Source: Flavobacteriales bacterium TMED123 (GTDB lineage Bacteria; Bacteroidota; Bacteroidia; Flavobacteriales; BACL11). Taken from it: 64,000 nucleotides of DNA. The notes beneath the pieces are model-generated. The model ran no database searches, had not been told where the DNA came from, and worked only from the letters and a program-made list of their open reading frames with translations. The stretch is from positions 100,486 through 164,485 of the forward strand of contig NHFY01000094.1 in NCBI GenBank assembly GCA_002170165.1, given 5' to 3'. The position numbers and the translations under genes were made by a program. Below, in pieces: positions 8,911 to 18,051 of this stretch (positions are counted from its first letter, which is position 1; the number at the start of each line of letters is the position of its first letter).

Positions 8911-10611
8911 TTATTCAATAATAATTCTTTTACCTACACTTCCATCCTCATATATGTAAAACAGTGGAATGTTTTTTTGTTTATTTTCTTTAACTTCTCT
9001 TCCTAAGATATCTACAATTTTTATCACTTTTTTTTCTGAATTTGTCAATTCAAAAATAGTGGAAGTGCCACTTGCAGATATATTAATATTGTCTAAAAAT
9101 AGATTGTTTTCATAGTCGTTTACATTTCTGAACTTAAGCATAAAGTCATCTTCTGCAGTATAATTGTTTAAATTAATGGTTTCGGAATCCCAATCATTAT
9201 TTGATGATGGTATCCAAGCTGCTCCAGTAAAAATAGGATTAGTAGTTACCAGGCTTGCACCTGACTTTTCCCATATCTTTTGCCAAGAACTACCACAATC
9301 ATCCGATACCCAAATTTGTAAAGTGTCCGACCAAACCTGTGTAGCATTAGGATCAGTCCAAAGCACATAAGCATAATTGAATGAGAGCTCAATATTTGTA
9401 AAAGAAGTAAAATCCATTGGGGGTAAAATCAAATCATCTGTTTCTCCATTAGCAGGATAATCGACATTATTAATGTAGATAGAAGAATTACTGTTAAAGC
9501 CAGCAGTAGTTGTAATTTCCCAAGTTTTGTCATTGTCACCATTATTTACACTCCAATTATTAGGAAGTGTCCCGCTTTGAAAATCTTCTGTAACCGGAGG
9601 TGTTATTGGTGTGCAGGGCTGTGGAGTTGAACCAGCACAAAGGTTGTGATTCAGCAAGTTTGGTCTAGATTGATTGATAGCAGCAATCATTCTGGTTTTT
9701 TGCCCTTGAGTAAACATATTCATACAACCGTCATTGGTATAGTCCATATAGTTCATAAACATATCTCCATTCGCATTTGAAGTTCCACAAGAATTGGCGT
9801 TATGCGGGAAAGAAGGACATCCATAATTTGATTCTTCTTGTGTAGGGGTGTCACTTACATTGTCATTACCACAACTACCAAAACCACTTCCCCATACATG
9901 ATCCAAATTTAACCAATGACCCACCTCGTGTGTTGCTGTTCTTCCTTTGTTGTATGGAGATTGTGCTGTACCAATTGTTCCAAAATATCTGTAACCAACT
10001 ACAACTCCGTCATTTTGACTAACTCCTCCCCAGCCTGAGGGTGGTGTAGCATAACCTAAAATACCCCCAGATAGGTTGCAAACCCAAATGTTTAAATAAT
10101 CAGCATTTGGCCATGCATCTTTTCCGCCAGCTGAACTTGATTTTACATCGTTGCTTTGAAGTGAGAAAGATGAATTAGAAGTTTGTGTTCTTGTAATACC
10201 GTTAGTACTATTTCCATTTGGATCGGTAGTTGCAAGGCAAAATTCTATTTCACAATCGGCTGCAATGGATGCCCAAACACTTGGCGTCATCATGGCATCA
10301 ACATTAGTTCTTCTGTAGTCAGCATTTAACACATTAATTTGAGACTGAATTTGATTATCAGAAATATTTTGTTGTGATGTATTGTAAACTACATGAACAA
10401 CAACAGGAATAGTGATGATTGATTTTTGTTGATGGTTAGGATTCTCACTTATCCACTTTTGAATATCTTTTTCCAATTTTACTCTTTTTTCTATAATCTC
10501 AGGGAATTGTATTTGTAAATCTTGTAGATGTTGTGTTGTGCCACATCTTTCTTGTGCAAACAATTTGGTGCTAAACAGCAATATCAGAATATAGCCAAAT
10601 ATTTTTTTCAT
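8911..10611 (-). CDS. Secreted M43 (pappalysin-like) metalloprotease with T9SS sorting domain
   Basis: A protein of 566 residues: signal peptide 1-19, propeptide-like helix (about 25-65), then a metzincin catalytic domain. The zinc motif HEVGHWLNLDH is at 228-238 and the Met-turn MNYMDY at 286-291. Residues about 345-510 form a jelly-roll, choice-of-anchor-J-like domain. A short C-terminal type IX sorting domain follows (VIKIVDILGREV, then an end in RIIIE). It is expected to be exported by T9SS to the surface or medium and to digest protein. The CTD is on the short side (about 45 residues). A TATTTTTG promoter box lies at 10634-10627. It stands alone. Confidence 0.92.
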   Translation of the reverse strand: MKKIFGYILILLFSTKLFAQERCGTTQHLQDLQIQFPEIIEKRVKLEKDIQKWISENPNHQQKSIITIPVVVHVVYNTSQQNISDNQIQSQINVLNADYRRTNVDAMMTPSVWASIAADCEIEFCLATTDPNGNSTNGITRTQTSNSSFSLQSNDVKSSSAGGKDAWPNADYLNIWVCNLSGGILGYATPPSGWGGVSQNDGVVVGYRYFGTIGTAQSPYNKGRTATHEVGHWLNLDHVWGSGFGSCGNDNVSDTPTQEESNYGCPSFPHNANSCGTSNANGDMFMNYMDYTNDGCMNMFTQGQKTRMIAAINQSRPNLLNHNLCAGSTPQPCTPITPPVTEDFQSGTLPNNWSVNNGDNDKTWEITTTAGFNSNSSIYINNVDYPANGETDDLILPPMDFTSFTNIELSFNYAYVLWTDPNATQVWSDTLQIWVSDDCGSSWQKIWEKSGASLVTTNPIFTGAAWIPSSNNDWDSETINLNNYTAEDDFMLKFRNVNDYENNLFLDNINISASGTSTIFELTNSEKKVIKIVDILGREVKENKQKNIPLFYIYEDGSVGKRIIIE

Positions 10612-10705
10612 TAGTTAATTTTTAGGCAAAAATAGGCAAAGATTTTAGCATGGCACTAGCTTTAAAAATAAATCTTACCCGCTCAAAAAAACAATCTATT
10701 TATTT

Positions 10706-10735
10706 TTGTTAGAGTTAATTAGTTTTATAAATTTG
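10706..10735 (+). promoter_or_regulatory. Promoter of rplU-rpmA
   Basis: TTG (10706-10708), 19-base spacer, TAAATTTG (10728-10735): an exact match to the Bacteroidota TTG-N19-TAnnTTTG promoter. It is followed by GCAGCCC, which recurs behind other -7 boxes in this window. Confidence 0.82.
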
Positions 10736-10761
10736 CAGCCCATTTTGAAAACAGATATAAA

Positions 10762-11220
10762 ATGTACGCAATAGTTGAAATAGCTGGACAGCAGTTTAAA
10801 GTAGAGAAAAATCAACAGATTTTTGTTCACCGATTAGATTCCAAAGAAGGAGATAAAGTAACATTTGATAATGTACTTTTAATAGAAACAGATGGTAAAA
10901 TTAAAGTTGGTGCGCCAAAGGTAAGTGGAGCAAAAGTTACAGCAAAAGTTTTAGAGCACCTAAAAGGAGATAAAGTAACTGTCTTTAAAAAGAAAAGAAG
11001 AAAAGGCTATAGAGTGAAAAATGGTCATAGGCAATATCTTTCAAAGATTGAAATTCAAAAGATAGACGAAAAAGCAGCCGCTAAAAAAGTCGCTCCAAAA
11101 AAGGGAGCTAAGGCAGAGGCAAAACCAAAGGCAAAAAAAGCTCCTGCAAAGAAAAAAGTAGCTAAAAAAACCACTACTAAAAAAACTACTGCAAAAAAGA
11201 CAACTAAAAAAGCGGAATAA
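10762..11220 (+). CDS. rplU: 50S ribosomal protein bL21 with Lys/Ala-rich tail
   Basis: A protein of 152 residues. Residues 1-100 are a normal bL21 (MYAIVEIAGQQFKVEKNQ, and HRQYLSKIEI at the end of the core). Residues from about 105 form a low-complexity tail of Lys, Ala, Thr and Pro (AKKTTTKKTTAKK). Canonical bL21 is about 103 residues, so roughly 50 are extra. A basic tail is common in Bacteroidota bL21 and probably lies on rRNA (inference). It is cotranscribed with rpmA, 19 bp downstream. Confidence 0.96.
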   Translation: MYAIVEIAGQQFKVEKNQQIFVHRLDSKEGDKVTFDNVLLIETDGKIKVGAPKVSGAKVTAKVLEHLKGDKVTVFKKKRRKGYRVKNGHRQYLSKIEIQKIDEKAAAKKVAPKKGAKAEAKPKAKKAPAKKKVAKKTTTKKTTAKKTTKKAE

Positions 11221-11239
11221 TAAATAAAACCTTAAAGTT

Positions 11240-11494
11240 ATGGCACATAAGAAAGGAGCAGGAAGTACTAAAAATGGAAGAGATTCGCACAGTAAACGAC
11301 TTGGTGTAAAAATTTATGGAGGGCAAGCAATTATTGCAGGAAACATTATTGTTCGCCAAAGAGGAACAGTTCATAATGCTGGAGAAAATGTAGGGATGGG
11401 TAAAGATCATACGCTCTTTGCACTTGTAGATGGAAGTGTTAAATTCACTAAAAAAAGAAATGATAAATCCTATGTTTCAGTAATTCCTAACTAA
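11240..11494 (+). CDS. rpmA: 50S ribosomal protein bL27
   Basis: A protein of 84 residues, the usual length, starting [16 protein letters not shown]. The N-terminal arm that reaches the peptidyl transferase centre begins directly at Met-Ala-His. There is no Firmicutes-type cleavable N-terminal extension. It is the second gene of the rplU operon, which is closed by a strong terminator. Confidence 0.97.
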   Translation: MAHKKGAGSTKNGRDSHSKRLGVKIYGGQAIIAGNIIVRQRGTVHNAGENVGMGKDHTLFALVDGSVKFTKKRNDKSYVSVIPN

Positions 11495-11523
11495 GGATTT
11501 CTTATTGTAAAACAGTATGAAAG

Positions 11524-11551
11524 AACTCTTGAGCAATCAAGAGTTTTTTTA
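11524..11551 (+). terminator. Terminator of rplU-rpmA, overlapping the serS promoter
   Basis: A perfect 9-bp stem AACTCTTGA / TCAAGAGTT with a GCAA tetraloop (11524-11545), followed by T run. The TTG inside its left arm (11529-11531) lies 22 bases upstream of TAAATTTG (11554-11561), so the hairpin DNA may double as the -33 region of serS. Confidence 0.88.
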
Positions 11552-11561
11552 TGTAAATTTG
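11529..11561 (+). promoter_or_regulatory. Probable serS operon promoter
   Basis: TAAATTTG at 11554-11561 matches the -7 consensus and lies 23 bases before the serS ATG. The candidate TTG (11529-11531) is within the preceding terminator stem, spacer 22. Confidence 0.65.
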
Positions 11562-11584
11562 TTTCCTTTAAAACATTAGAAGAA

Positions 11585-12850
11585 ATGCTGCATATTCCAA
11601 TTATTAGGCAGAATAAAAAAGAGATTATTGAGCTTTTGAAGATTAGAAACTTTGATGCTTCAAAGCTTATTGATACGCTTTTAGAGCAAGACGATAGTAG
11701 AAAAGAAACGCAAAAAGAGTTAGACGAATTGCTCGCAAAAAGCAACCAGCTTTCTAGGAAAATTGGTGAGCTGTATAAAAGGGGAGAAGTTGAAAAAGCA
11801 AATCAGCAAAAAACAACTTCTGCTGAAATTAAAGTACAAACAAAAAGCCTTCAGGATCAATATGCAGCATTGGAAAAAGAAATTACAGCTAATTTGGTTC
11901 AAATTCCTAATGTTCCGCATCCATCTGTTCCAAAAGGAAACACTGATGCTGATAACAAAACGATTAAAGAAGTAGGTGATGTGCCAACCTTAATTGATGG
12001 AGCAAAACCACATTGGGAATTGACAACTGATTATAATTTGATAGATTTTGGACTGGGAAACAAAATTACTGGTGCAGGATTTCCAGTTTATAAAGACAAA
12101 GGTGCTCGATTGCAAAGAGCACTTATCAATTATTTTTTGGACAAGAATTTAGCGGCTGGATATACAGAATACCTGCCGCCTCATTTAGTAAATGAAGCTT
12201 CAGGTTTTGGTACTGGTCAACTACCTGATAAAGAAGGGCAGATGTACCATATTACAGAAGATAATTTGTATTTAATTCCAACAGCAGAAGTTCCCGTTAC
12301 CAACTTTTTTAGAGATGTTATAGTGAAAGATTTTCCCATAAAATGCACAGCTTACACACCTTGTTTTAGAAGAGAAGCAGGTTCTTACGGGAAGGATGTA
12401 AGAGGATTGAATAGATTACACCAATTTGATAAAGTAGAAATTGTACAAATTCAACATCCTGAAAAGTCATACGACACTTTAAATGAGATGGTGAAGCATG
12501 TTAGTTCAATTTTGGATGAACTAGAACTTCCTTACAAGGTGCTTCAACTTTGTGGAGGAGATTTAGGCTTCACCTCTGCTTTAACTTACGATTTTGAAGT
12601 GTATTCTGCAGGGCAAGATAAGTGGCTAGAAGTAAGTTCAGTTTCAAATTTTGAAAGTTATCAGGCCAACCGATTAAAGCTGAGGTATAAAGATGAAGAT
12701 GGTAAAACAAAGCTTTGCCACAGCTTAAATGGAAGCGCATTGGCACTACCAAGAATATTTGCCGCACTTCTAGAAAATAACCAAAATGAAAGCGGTATTA
12801 AAATTCCAAAAGTGCTGCAAAAATATACAGGCTTTGACACCATAGAATAA
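11585..12850 (+). CDS. serS: Serine--tRNA ligase
   Basis: A class II synthetase of 421 residues that charges tRNA-Ser. The N-terminal long antiparallel coiled coil (about 30-105) is the tRNA-binding arm. Motif 2 is CFRREAGSYGKDVRGLNR and motif 3 is GSALALPRIFAALLEN. The length is normal. The stop overlaps the start of the next gene by 1 base (TAATG), so translation is coupled. It is the first gene of a six-gene plus-strand run to 17996. Confidence 0.97.
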   Translation: MLHIPIIRQNKKEIIELLKIRNFDASKLIDTLLEQDDSRKETQKELDELLAKSNQLSRKIGELYKRGEVEKANQQKTTSAEIKVQTKSLQDQYAALEKEITANLVQIPNVPHPSVPKGNTDADNKTIKEVGDVPTLIDGAKPHWELTTDYNLIDFGLGNKITGAGFPVYKDKGARLQRALINYFLDKNLAAGYTEYLPPHLVNEASGFGTGQLPDKEGQMYHITEDNLYLIPTAEVPVTNFFRDVIVKDFPIKCTAYTPCFRREAGSYGKDVRGLNRLHQFDKVEIVQIQHPEKSYDTLNEMVKHVSSILDELELPYKVLQLCGGDLGFTSALTYDFEVYSAGQDKWLEVSSVSNFESYQANRLKLRYKDEDGKTKLCHSLNGSALALPRIFAALLENNQNESGIKIPKVLQKYTGFDTIE

Positions 12851-14652
12851 TGAAAAGAATATTGCTTTTATGCATGCTTTTAAGCACCTTTGTTGTTGCA
12901 CAAAACAATCAAGGACAATTAGCATATCAGTATTCTCAATCGGGAGAATACCAAAAAGCAATAGCACTTTATCAGGAACTTAATAAAAAGAGTGTTTCTG
13001 CTGCTTATTTTCCACCTTACTTAAATTGCCTACTGCAAATTGAAGACTATAAAACAGCAGAAAAATTAGCGGCTAGAATTGTGAAGAAATTTCCGAAAAG
13101 TTTGCATTATAAAGTAGATTATGGTTTTGTGCAAAAAAAGAATGGAAAAGAAAAAAAGGCAAAACAGACTTATCAATCGGCCATTGATGGTTTGAGCAAA
13201 CAAAGTAATCTAGCAATAAGCCTTGGCAATACTTTTGTGCTGAGGAAAGAATTTCAATGGGCACTCAAAACCTATGAGCAGGCAAAATCTTTAAATCCTA
13301 CATATCCCTTTAATATGCAAATTGCCAATGTGTATAACCAGATGGGAGATGCAGAGCGGATGATTGAATCGTATTTATCATTAATTCAAACACATCCAAA
13401 GCAGAAACAAGCGGTAAAAAATAATTTGCAAATTTTTCTAAATAATGATGGTATTGAAAGTAGTAAAAATTACAATATCCTTAAAAAGCAACTGCTAAAA
13501 TTTGTGCAAAAAGAAAAATCTGGAACGGATTTCTCTGATATGCTGATTTGGCTTTTTATGCAGAACCATCAGTTTGATTTGGCCTTTTTGCAAGCCAAAG
13601 CCATTGACAAAAGAATGAAAGAAGATGGAAGTAGAATCTATGAAATGGTAGATGTTTTCTTAGATAATTCCTATTTTAATTTAGCTATTGATGCTTATAA
13701 ATATATTATAAAAAAAGGACAGGAAAATACTTATTACATTGATGCGCACATTAACAAATTATACGCCTACAATCAACTAATAGAAAAGAGCAGAGATGAG
13801 GAGGATTTACAAAATTTAGATGAACTTTATTTGGAGATAATTGCTGAATTGGGAAAAAACAGAAACACCATTATATTGCTCTCTAACTATGCGCATTTCA
13901 AAGCCTTTTTTCAGCATGATTTAGAAAAGGCGGCTGAGATTTTAGATGAGGCAATGCTTATTCCTCATTTGTATAAAAACGATTTGGCAGCCTGCAAATT
14001 AGAGTTTGCAGACATCATGCTTTTAAGAAATAAAGTGTGGACCGCACTACTTTATTATTCTCAAGTAGAAAAAGAGTTTAAAGAAAATCCATTAGGGCAT
14101 GAGGCAAAATTAAGAAGAGCAAAAATTTCCTATTATCAGGGTGATTTTGATTGGGCACAAGCACAATTGGATGTGCTTAAAGCTTCCACTTCCAAGCTTA
14201 TAGCTAATGATGCTATGAAGCTTTCCTTACTTATTACTGATAATTTAGGATTAGACACTTCTGTTGTTCCTATGCAGACTTTTGCTAGGGCTGATTTGCT
14301 TTTTTATCAAAATAAGTTTGAAAAATGCCAGCTTACCCTTGATAGCATTTTAAGCATTTATACAGGACATACTTTAACGGATGAGATATTGCTTAGAAAA
14401 TCCGAAATTTACCTAAAGACCAATCAGTTGCAAAAGGCAGTTGAAATGCTCGAAAGAATAATCAATGAATTTTCCTATGATATTTTGGCTGATGATGCTC
14501 TTTTTACTATGGCTGATTTGTACCACAAAAAACTGAAAGATAAAGAGAAAGCAAAATCGCTTTATGAGAAAATTCTGATTGAGCATAATGGAAGCATTTA
14601 TACTACAGAGGCTAGAAAGCGATTCAGAAAATTAAGAGGTGATCAGTTGTAA
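12850..14652 (+). CDS. Exported tetratricopeptide-repeat protein
   Basis: A protein of 600 residues with a signal peptide (MKRILLLCMLLSTFVVAQ). A nearly continuous array of TPR-like helix pairs follows, for example the segment around YSQSGEYQKAIALYQEL at the start and around ALFTMADLYHKKLKDKEKAK near the end. It is likely a periplasmic or outer-membrane-associated scaffold. It shares a TAATG junction with serS and lies 14 bp before the DUF4286 gene. I know the serS-TPR-DUF4286-rsmA order from other flavobacteria but no role for this protein. Confidence 0.85.
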   Translation: MKRILLLCMLLSTFVVAQNNQGQLAYQYSQSGEYQKAIALYQELNKKSVSAAYFPPYLNCLLQIEDYKTAEKLAARIVKKFPKSLHYKVDYGFVQKKNGKEKKAKQTYQSAIDGLSKQSNLAISLGNTFVLRKEFQWALKTYEQAKSLNPTYPFNMQIANVYNQMGDAERMIESYLSLIQTHPKQKQAVKNNLQIFLNNDGIESSKNYNILKKQLLKFVQKEKSGTDFSDMLIWLFMQNHQFDLAFLQAKAIDKRMKEDGSRIYEMVDVFLDNSYFNLAIDAYKYIIKKGQENTYYIDAHINKLYAYNQLIEKSRDEEDLQNLDELYLEIIAELGKNRNTIILLSNYAHFKAFFQHDLEKAAEILDEAMLIPHLYKNDLAACKLEFADIMLLRNKVWTALLYYSQVEKEFKENPLGHEAKLRRAKISYYQGDFDWAQAQLDVLKASTSKLIANDAMKLSLLITDNLGLDTSVVPMQTFARADLLFYQNKFEKCQLTLDSILSIYTGHTLTDEILLRKSEIYLKTNQLQKAVEMLERIINEFSYDILADDALFTMADLYHKKLKDKEKAKSLYEKILIEHNGSIYTTEARKRFRKLRGDQL

Positions 14653-14666
14653 TAAAAACAAACGCT

Positions 14667-14978
14667 ATGATAATTTATAATGTAACGGTAAGTATTGATA
14701 AAACAGTTGAAACTGAATGGTTAGATTGGATGAAAAACACACATATTCCTGATTTAATGAATACTGCTTTGTTTTTAGATTGTACAATAAGCAGAGTACT
14801 GGCAGAAGAAATGGGCGGATATACTTATGCCATTGCATATAGTTGCAAAAGCATGGACGATTATAATTTATATAAAGAAAAATTTGCCGCAAAACTACAA
14901 GAAGAACACAGTAAAAAATTTGCAGGAAAATTTGCTGCATTTCGTACGCTTTTAGAAGTAGTACATTGCCATGAATAA
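14667..14978 (+). CDS. DUF4286 family protein
   Basis: A small soluble protein of 103 residues starting MIIYNVTVSIDKTVETEW, with the HIPDLMNT segment that I associate with DUF4286. It is predicted to be a ferredoxin-like alpha/beta fold similar to antibiotic-monooxygenase-like dimers (inference). It has no signal peptide. Its 3' end overlaps the rsmA start by 8 bp, which suggests coupled translation with the rRNA methylase. Function unknown. Confidence 0.82.
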   Translation: MIIYNVTVSIDKTVETEWLDWMKNTHIPDLMNTALFLDCTISRVLAEEMGGYTYAIAYSCKSMDDYNLYKEKFAAKLQEEHSKKFAGKFAAFRTLLEVVHCHE

Positions 14979-15741
14979 AGTAAAACCTAAAAAATATTTA
15001 GGGCAACATTTCTTAAATGATGAAAATATTGCTCAATCAATTACTGATTTGCTCTCATTAGAAACAAGAAAAGTGGTTGAAATTGGTCCTGGTATGGGGG
15101 TGCTTACAAAATACTTGTTGCAAAAGGATATAGATTTAAAGTTAGTAGAGCTAGATAAGGATTCCATTATATATTTAATCTTGCTTTTTCCAGCAATAGA
15201 AAAAAGTATCATTGAGGCAGACTTTTTACAAGTCGATTTGCAAACCACCTTTGATAGTCCTTTTTCAATTATTGGGAATTTCCCATACAATATATCCTCT
15301 CAAATTCTTTTTACAATTTTTGAAAATAAAAACCAAATTCCAGAAGTAGTAGGAATGTTTCAAAAGGAAGTAGCGGAAAGAGTAGTGGCTAAAAAAGGAA
15401 AGCAAAGAGGAATTTTGAGTGTGTTTTTGCAAGCCTATTATGATGTTGAATACTGCTTTACGGTACATGAGCATGTTTTTAATCCTCCGCCAAAAGTAAA
15501 GTCAGGGGTGATAAAACTCAATAGAAATAATATTAAAGAGCTTCCGTGTGAGGAACAAAAGTTCAAGCAAATTGTTAAAGCAGGATTTAATCAAAGGCGT
15601 AAAACTTTGCGAAATGCACTAAAATCCTTTTCTTTGAAAGATGATTCACGCATTGAGCGTCTGATGCAAAAAAGAGCAGAAGAATTATCAGTAGAGGATT
15701 GGATTGCAATAACATTAGCATGTCAGAAAAACCAGAAATAA
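14971..15741 (+). CDS. rsmA: 16S rRNA (adenine1518/1519-N6) dimethyltransferase
   Basis: An enzyme of 256 residues (KsgA) that uses SAM to dimethylate two adenines in helix 45 of 16S rRNA during 30S maturation. The motif GQHFLND opens the enzyme, the SAM-binding motif is VEIGPGMGVLTKYL and the catalytic motif is NFPYNISS. The C-terminal domain carries FNQRRKTLRNALK. It overlaps DUF4286 by 8 bp upstream and mgtE by 22 bp downstream, unusually deep coupling. Confidence 0.96.
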   Translation: MNKVKPKKYLGQHFLNDENIAQSITDLLSLETRKVVEIGPGMGVLTKYLLQKDIDLKLVELDKDSIIYLILLFPAIEKSIIEADFLQVDLQTTFDSPFSIIGNFPYNISSQILFTIFENKNQIPEVVGMFQKEVAERVVAKKGKQRGILSVFLQAYYDVEYCFTVHEHVFNPPPKVKSGVIKLNRNNIKELPCEEQKFKQIVKAGFNQRRKTLRNALKSFSLKDDSRIERLMQKRAEELSVEDWIAITLACQKNQK

Positions 15742-17069
15742 CAACAGCATTTATTCAAGAAATCAGCAAACTTCTTACAGAGGATAATGCTAATGAATTG
15801 GAAAGAATTCTTGCTGATTTGCATATGGCTGATATTGCAGAGATCCTAGAGGAAATTTCTTTAGAGGATGCCAGAAAAATTTACGGTTTAATTGATGAGG
15901 AAAAATCAGCAGAAATTCTTGTTGAGTTAGATGATGATTTAAGGGAAGATTTATTGGCTGATTTAACGCCAAAGGAAATTGCAGAGGAAGTAATCGATAA
16001 TTTAGAATCGGATGATGCGGCAGATGTAATTGGGGAACTTTCTGAAGATAAACAGGAAGAAGTATTATCCCATATAGAAGATGAGGAGCATGCAAGCGAC
16101 ATTGAAGATTTACTTTCTTACCCAGAAGATTCTGCTGGTGGACTTATGGCAAAAGAACTCATTAAAGTAAATGAAAATTGGAACACCCTGCAGTGCCTTA
16201 GAGAAATGCGCAAACAAGCCGAGCATGTAAAGCAAGTACATACCATTTATGTAGTAGACAATAATGATGTGCTTTTAGGTTCTATGTCGCTTAGAAGGCT
16301 ATTACTTACTGAAACCAATACGCCAATTCGGGCAATTATTAAAACTGATATTATTGCTGTTCAGGCTAATGAAGATGATGAGTCAATTGCCAATATCATG
16401 AACAAATATGATTTGGTGGTACTCCCTGTAGTAGATGTACAAAATAAATTGATAGGCAGAATTACTATTGATGATGTAATGGATGTAGTGAAAGAAGAAG
16501 CGGAAAAAGATTATCAGATGGCATCTGGAATTTCGGAAGATATAGAAGCCAGTGATAGCATTTGGACATTAACAAGAGCACGATTGCCATGGCTGCTTAT
16601 TGGTATGCTTGGCGGAATATTAGGCGCTAAGGTGATTGGCATTTTTGATATTGAAAATAATTATCAGTTGGCTTTTTTCATTCCGCTAATTGCTGCAATG
16701 GGCGGTAATGTAGGTGTGCAATCGGCTGCCATTGTTGTACAGGGTTTAGCAAATGATTCTTTGAAAATGGAAAACCTTTTTCAGAAGCTGCTTAAAGAAT
16801 TAGGTGTGGGATTGCTCAATGGGATTATTTGTGCCATCATTATCTTGGGAGCTGCTTGGGTATTAAATTACGGAATGGCATTAAGCGCTACTGTAAGTAT
16901 TTCCCTTTTGGCCGTTATTGTTTTTGCTGCACTTTTTGGCACTTTCATTCCCCTTACTTTAGAGAAATACAAAATTGACCCTGCACTTGCAACTGGTCCA
17001 TTTATCACTACTGTTAATGATGTCTTGGGCTTGTTTATTTATTTTCTTATCGGACAAGCTATTCTATAA
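15720..17069 (+). CDS. mgtE: Magnesium transporter MgtE
   Basis: A protein of 449 residues. ATG at 15720 starts MSEKPEITTAFIQEI; a TTG 21 bases upstream is also in frame but less likely. The order is MgtE N domain of helical hairpins (about 20-125), two CBS domains (about 135-260), a plug helix, and five membrane segments from about 285. The pore motif lies in GGNVGVQSAAIVVQG. MgtE is a Mg2+-gated Mg2+ channel: the N and CBS domains bind Mg2+ and close it. No M-box riboswitch is visible, as expected for an operon-internal gene. Confidence 0.95.
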   Translation: MSEKPEITTAFIQEISKLLTEDNANELERILADLHMADIAEILEEISLEDARKIYGLIDEEKSAEILVELDDDLREDLLADLTPKEIAEEVIDNLESDDAADVIGELSEDKQEEVLSHIEDEEHASDIEDLLSYPEDSAGGLMAKELIKVNENWNTLQCLREMRKQAEHVKQVHTIYVVDNNDVLLGSMSLRRLLLTETNTPIRAIIKTDIIAVQANEDDESIANIMNKYDLVVLPVVDVQNKLIGRITIDDVMDVVKEEAEKDYQMASGISEDIEASDSIWTLTRARLPWLLIGMLGGILGAKVIGIFDIENNYQLAFFIPLIAAMGGNVGVQSAAIVVQGLANDSLKMENLFQKLLKELGVGLLNGIICAIIILGAAWVLNYGMALSATVSISLLAVIVFAALFGTFIPLTLEKYKIDPALATGPFITTVNDVLGLFIYFLIGQAIL

Positions 17070-17072
17070 AAA

Positions 17073-17996
17073 ATGAAAATCCTTTTTGTTGATATCGTTC
17101 ATCCTTTTCTGAAAGAAGAGTTAGAAAAACAAAATCATATTTGTGATACTGCTTATGATCAAAGAAAAGATGAGGTTTTACAAATCATCCAAAATTATGA
17201 TGGACTAATTATTAGAAGTAGATTTTCAATTGATAGTGGGTTTATTGACCAATCTTCTAATTTACAATTTATAGCTCGAGCTGGAAGTGGATTGGAAAAT
17301 ATAGATGTAGATTATGCAGAAGGAAAGGGTATACAATGTTTTAATGCAGCAGCAGGAAATAGGCAAGCAGTAGCCGAACACGCTCTTGGAATGCTACTTT
17401 CCCTTTTTAATAACTTAAATAAATCGGACAAAGAAGTTAGAAATGAAATTTGGCAAAGGGAAGCTAATAGAGGAGAAGAACTTGCAGGCAAAACCATTGG
17501 AATTATTGGCTATGGAAATAATGGCTCTGCTTTTGCAAAACTGCTAAAAGGTTTTAATGTTCAGATATTAGCTTATGATAAATATTTGGAAGATTATCCT
17601 TTCCAATCCGACATGGATACCATTTTTCAAAATGCTGATATACTGAGTTTGCACATTCCGCTCACAGAAGAAACTACTTATTTGTTTGATGAAAATTACA
17701 TCAATCAATTTGAAAAACCCATTTACCTCATCAATACAGCAAGAGGAAAATGTGTAAAAACTTCCGATTTAGTTTTAGCTATGCAACAGGGTAAAATTTT
17801 AGGTGCTTGTCTCGATGTTTTAGAACAGGAGAAAACCTCATTTGAAGCGCTTGCAAAAGAAGAATTATCAGCAGAGTTAAACTACTTATTTACATCTGGA
17901 AAAACTATACTTTCGCCACATATTGCTGGCTGGACTAAGCAAAGCAATCAAAAAATAGCAGCAGTGCTTTTGCAAAAAATTACTGCATTAGCATAA
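17073..17996 (+). CDS. D-isomer-specific 2-hydroxyacid dehydrogenase (SerA-like)
   Basis: A protein of 307 residues. The N-terminal half-domain starts MKILFVDIVHPFLKEEL. The Rossmann core has the NAD loop GIIGYGNNGSAFAK. The catalytic triad is Arg in INTARGK, Glu in LDVLEQEK and His in LSPHIAGW. It lacks an ACT domain, so it is not a full-length feedback-controlled SerA. It could be phosphoglycerate, erythronate or hydroxypyruvate dehydrogenase; sequence alone does not decide. It ends the serS run, 3 bp after mgtE. Confidence 0.88.
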   Translation: MKILFVDIVHPFLKEELEKQNHICDTAYDQRKDEVLQIIQNYDGLIIRSRFSIDSGFIDQSSNLQFIARAGSGLENIDVDYAEGKGIQCFNAAAGNRQAVAEHALGMLLSLFNNLNKSDKEVRNEIWQREANRGEELAGKTIGIIGYGNNGSAFAKLLKGFNVQILAYDKYLEDYPFQSDMDTIFQNADILSLHIPLTEETTYLFDENYINQFEKPIYLINTARGKCVKTSDLVLAMQQGKILGACLDVLEQEKTSFEALAKEELSAELNYLFTSGKTILSPHIAGWTKQSNQKIAAVLLQKITALA

Positions 17997-18023
17997 AAAA
18001 AGTCCTGCAAAGCAGGACTTTTT
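17995..18023. terminator. Bidirectional terminator between the dehydrogenase and the TonB receptor
   Basis: Perfect stem AGTCCTGC / GCAGGACT with loop AAA (18001-18019), with A6 before and T5 after. A second inverted repeat AGAATT / AATTCT follows (18024-18038). Both genes converge on it. Confidence 0.9.
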
Positions 18024-18051
18024 AGAATTGTCAATTCTAAAATTTTAGCAG

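Noticed and set aside
11095-11215. Short repeat array of AAA/ACT/GCA triplets
   Set aside because: It is the Lys/Thr/Ala tail of bL21 in frame, not a separate repeat element.
15699-15719. TTG start for mgtE
   Set aside because: An ATG seven codons later gives the usual MgtE length, and the extra residues lie wholly within rsmA.
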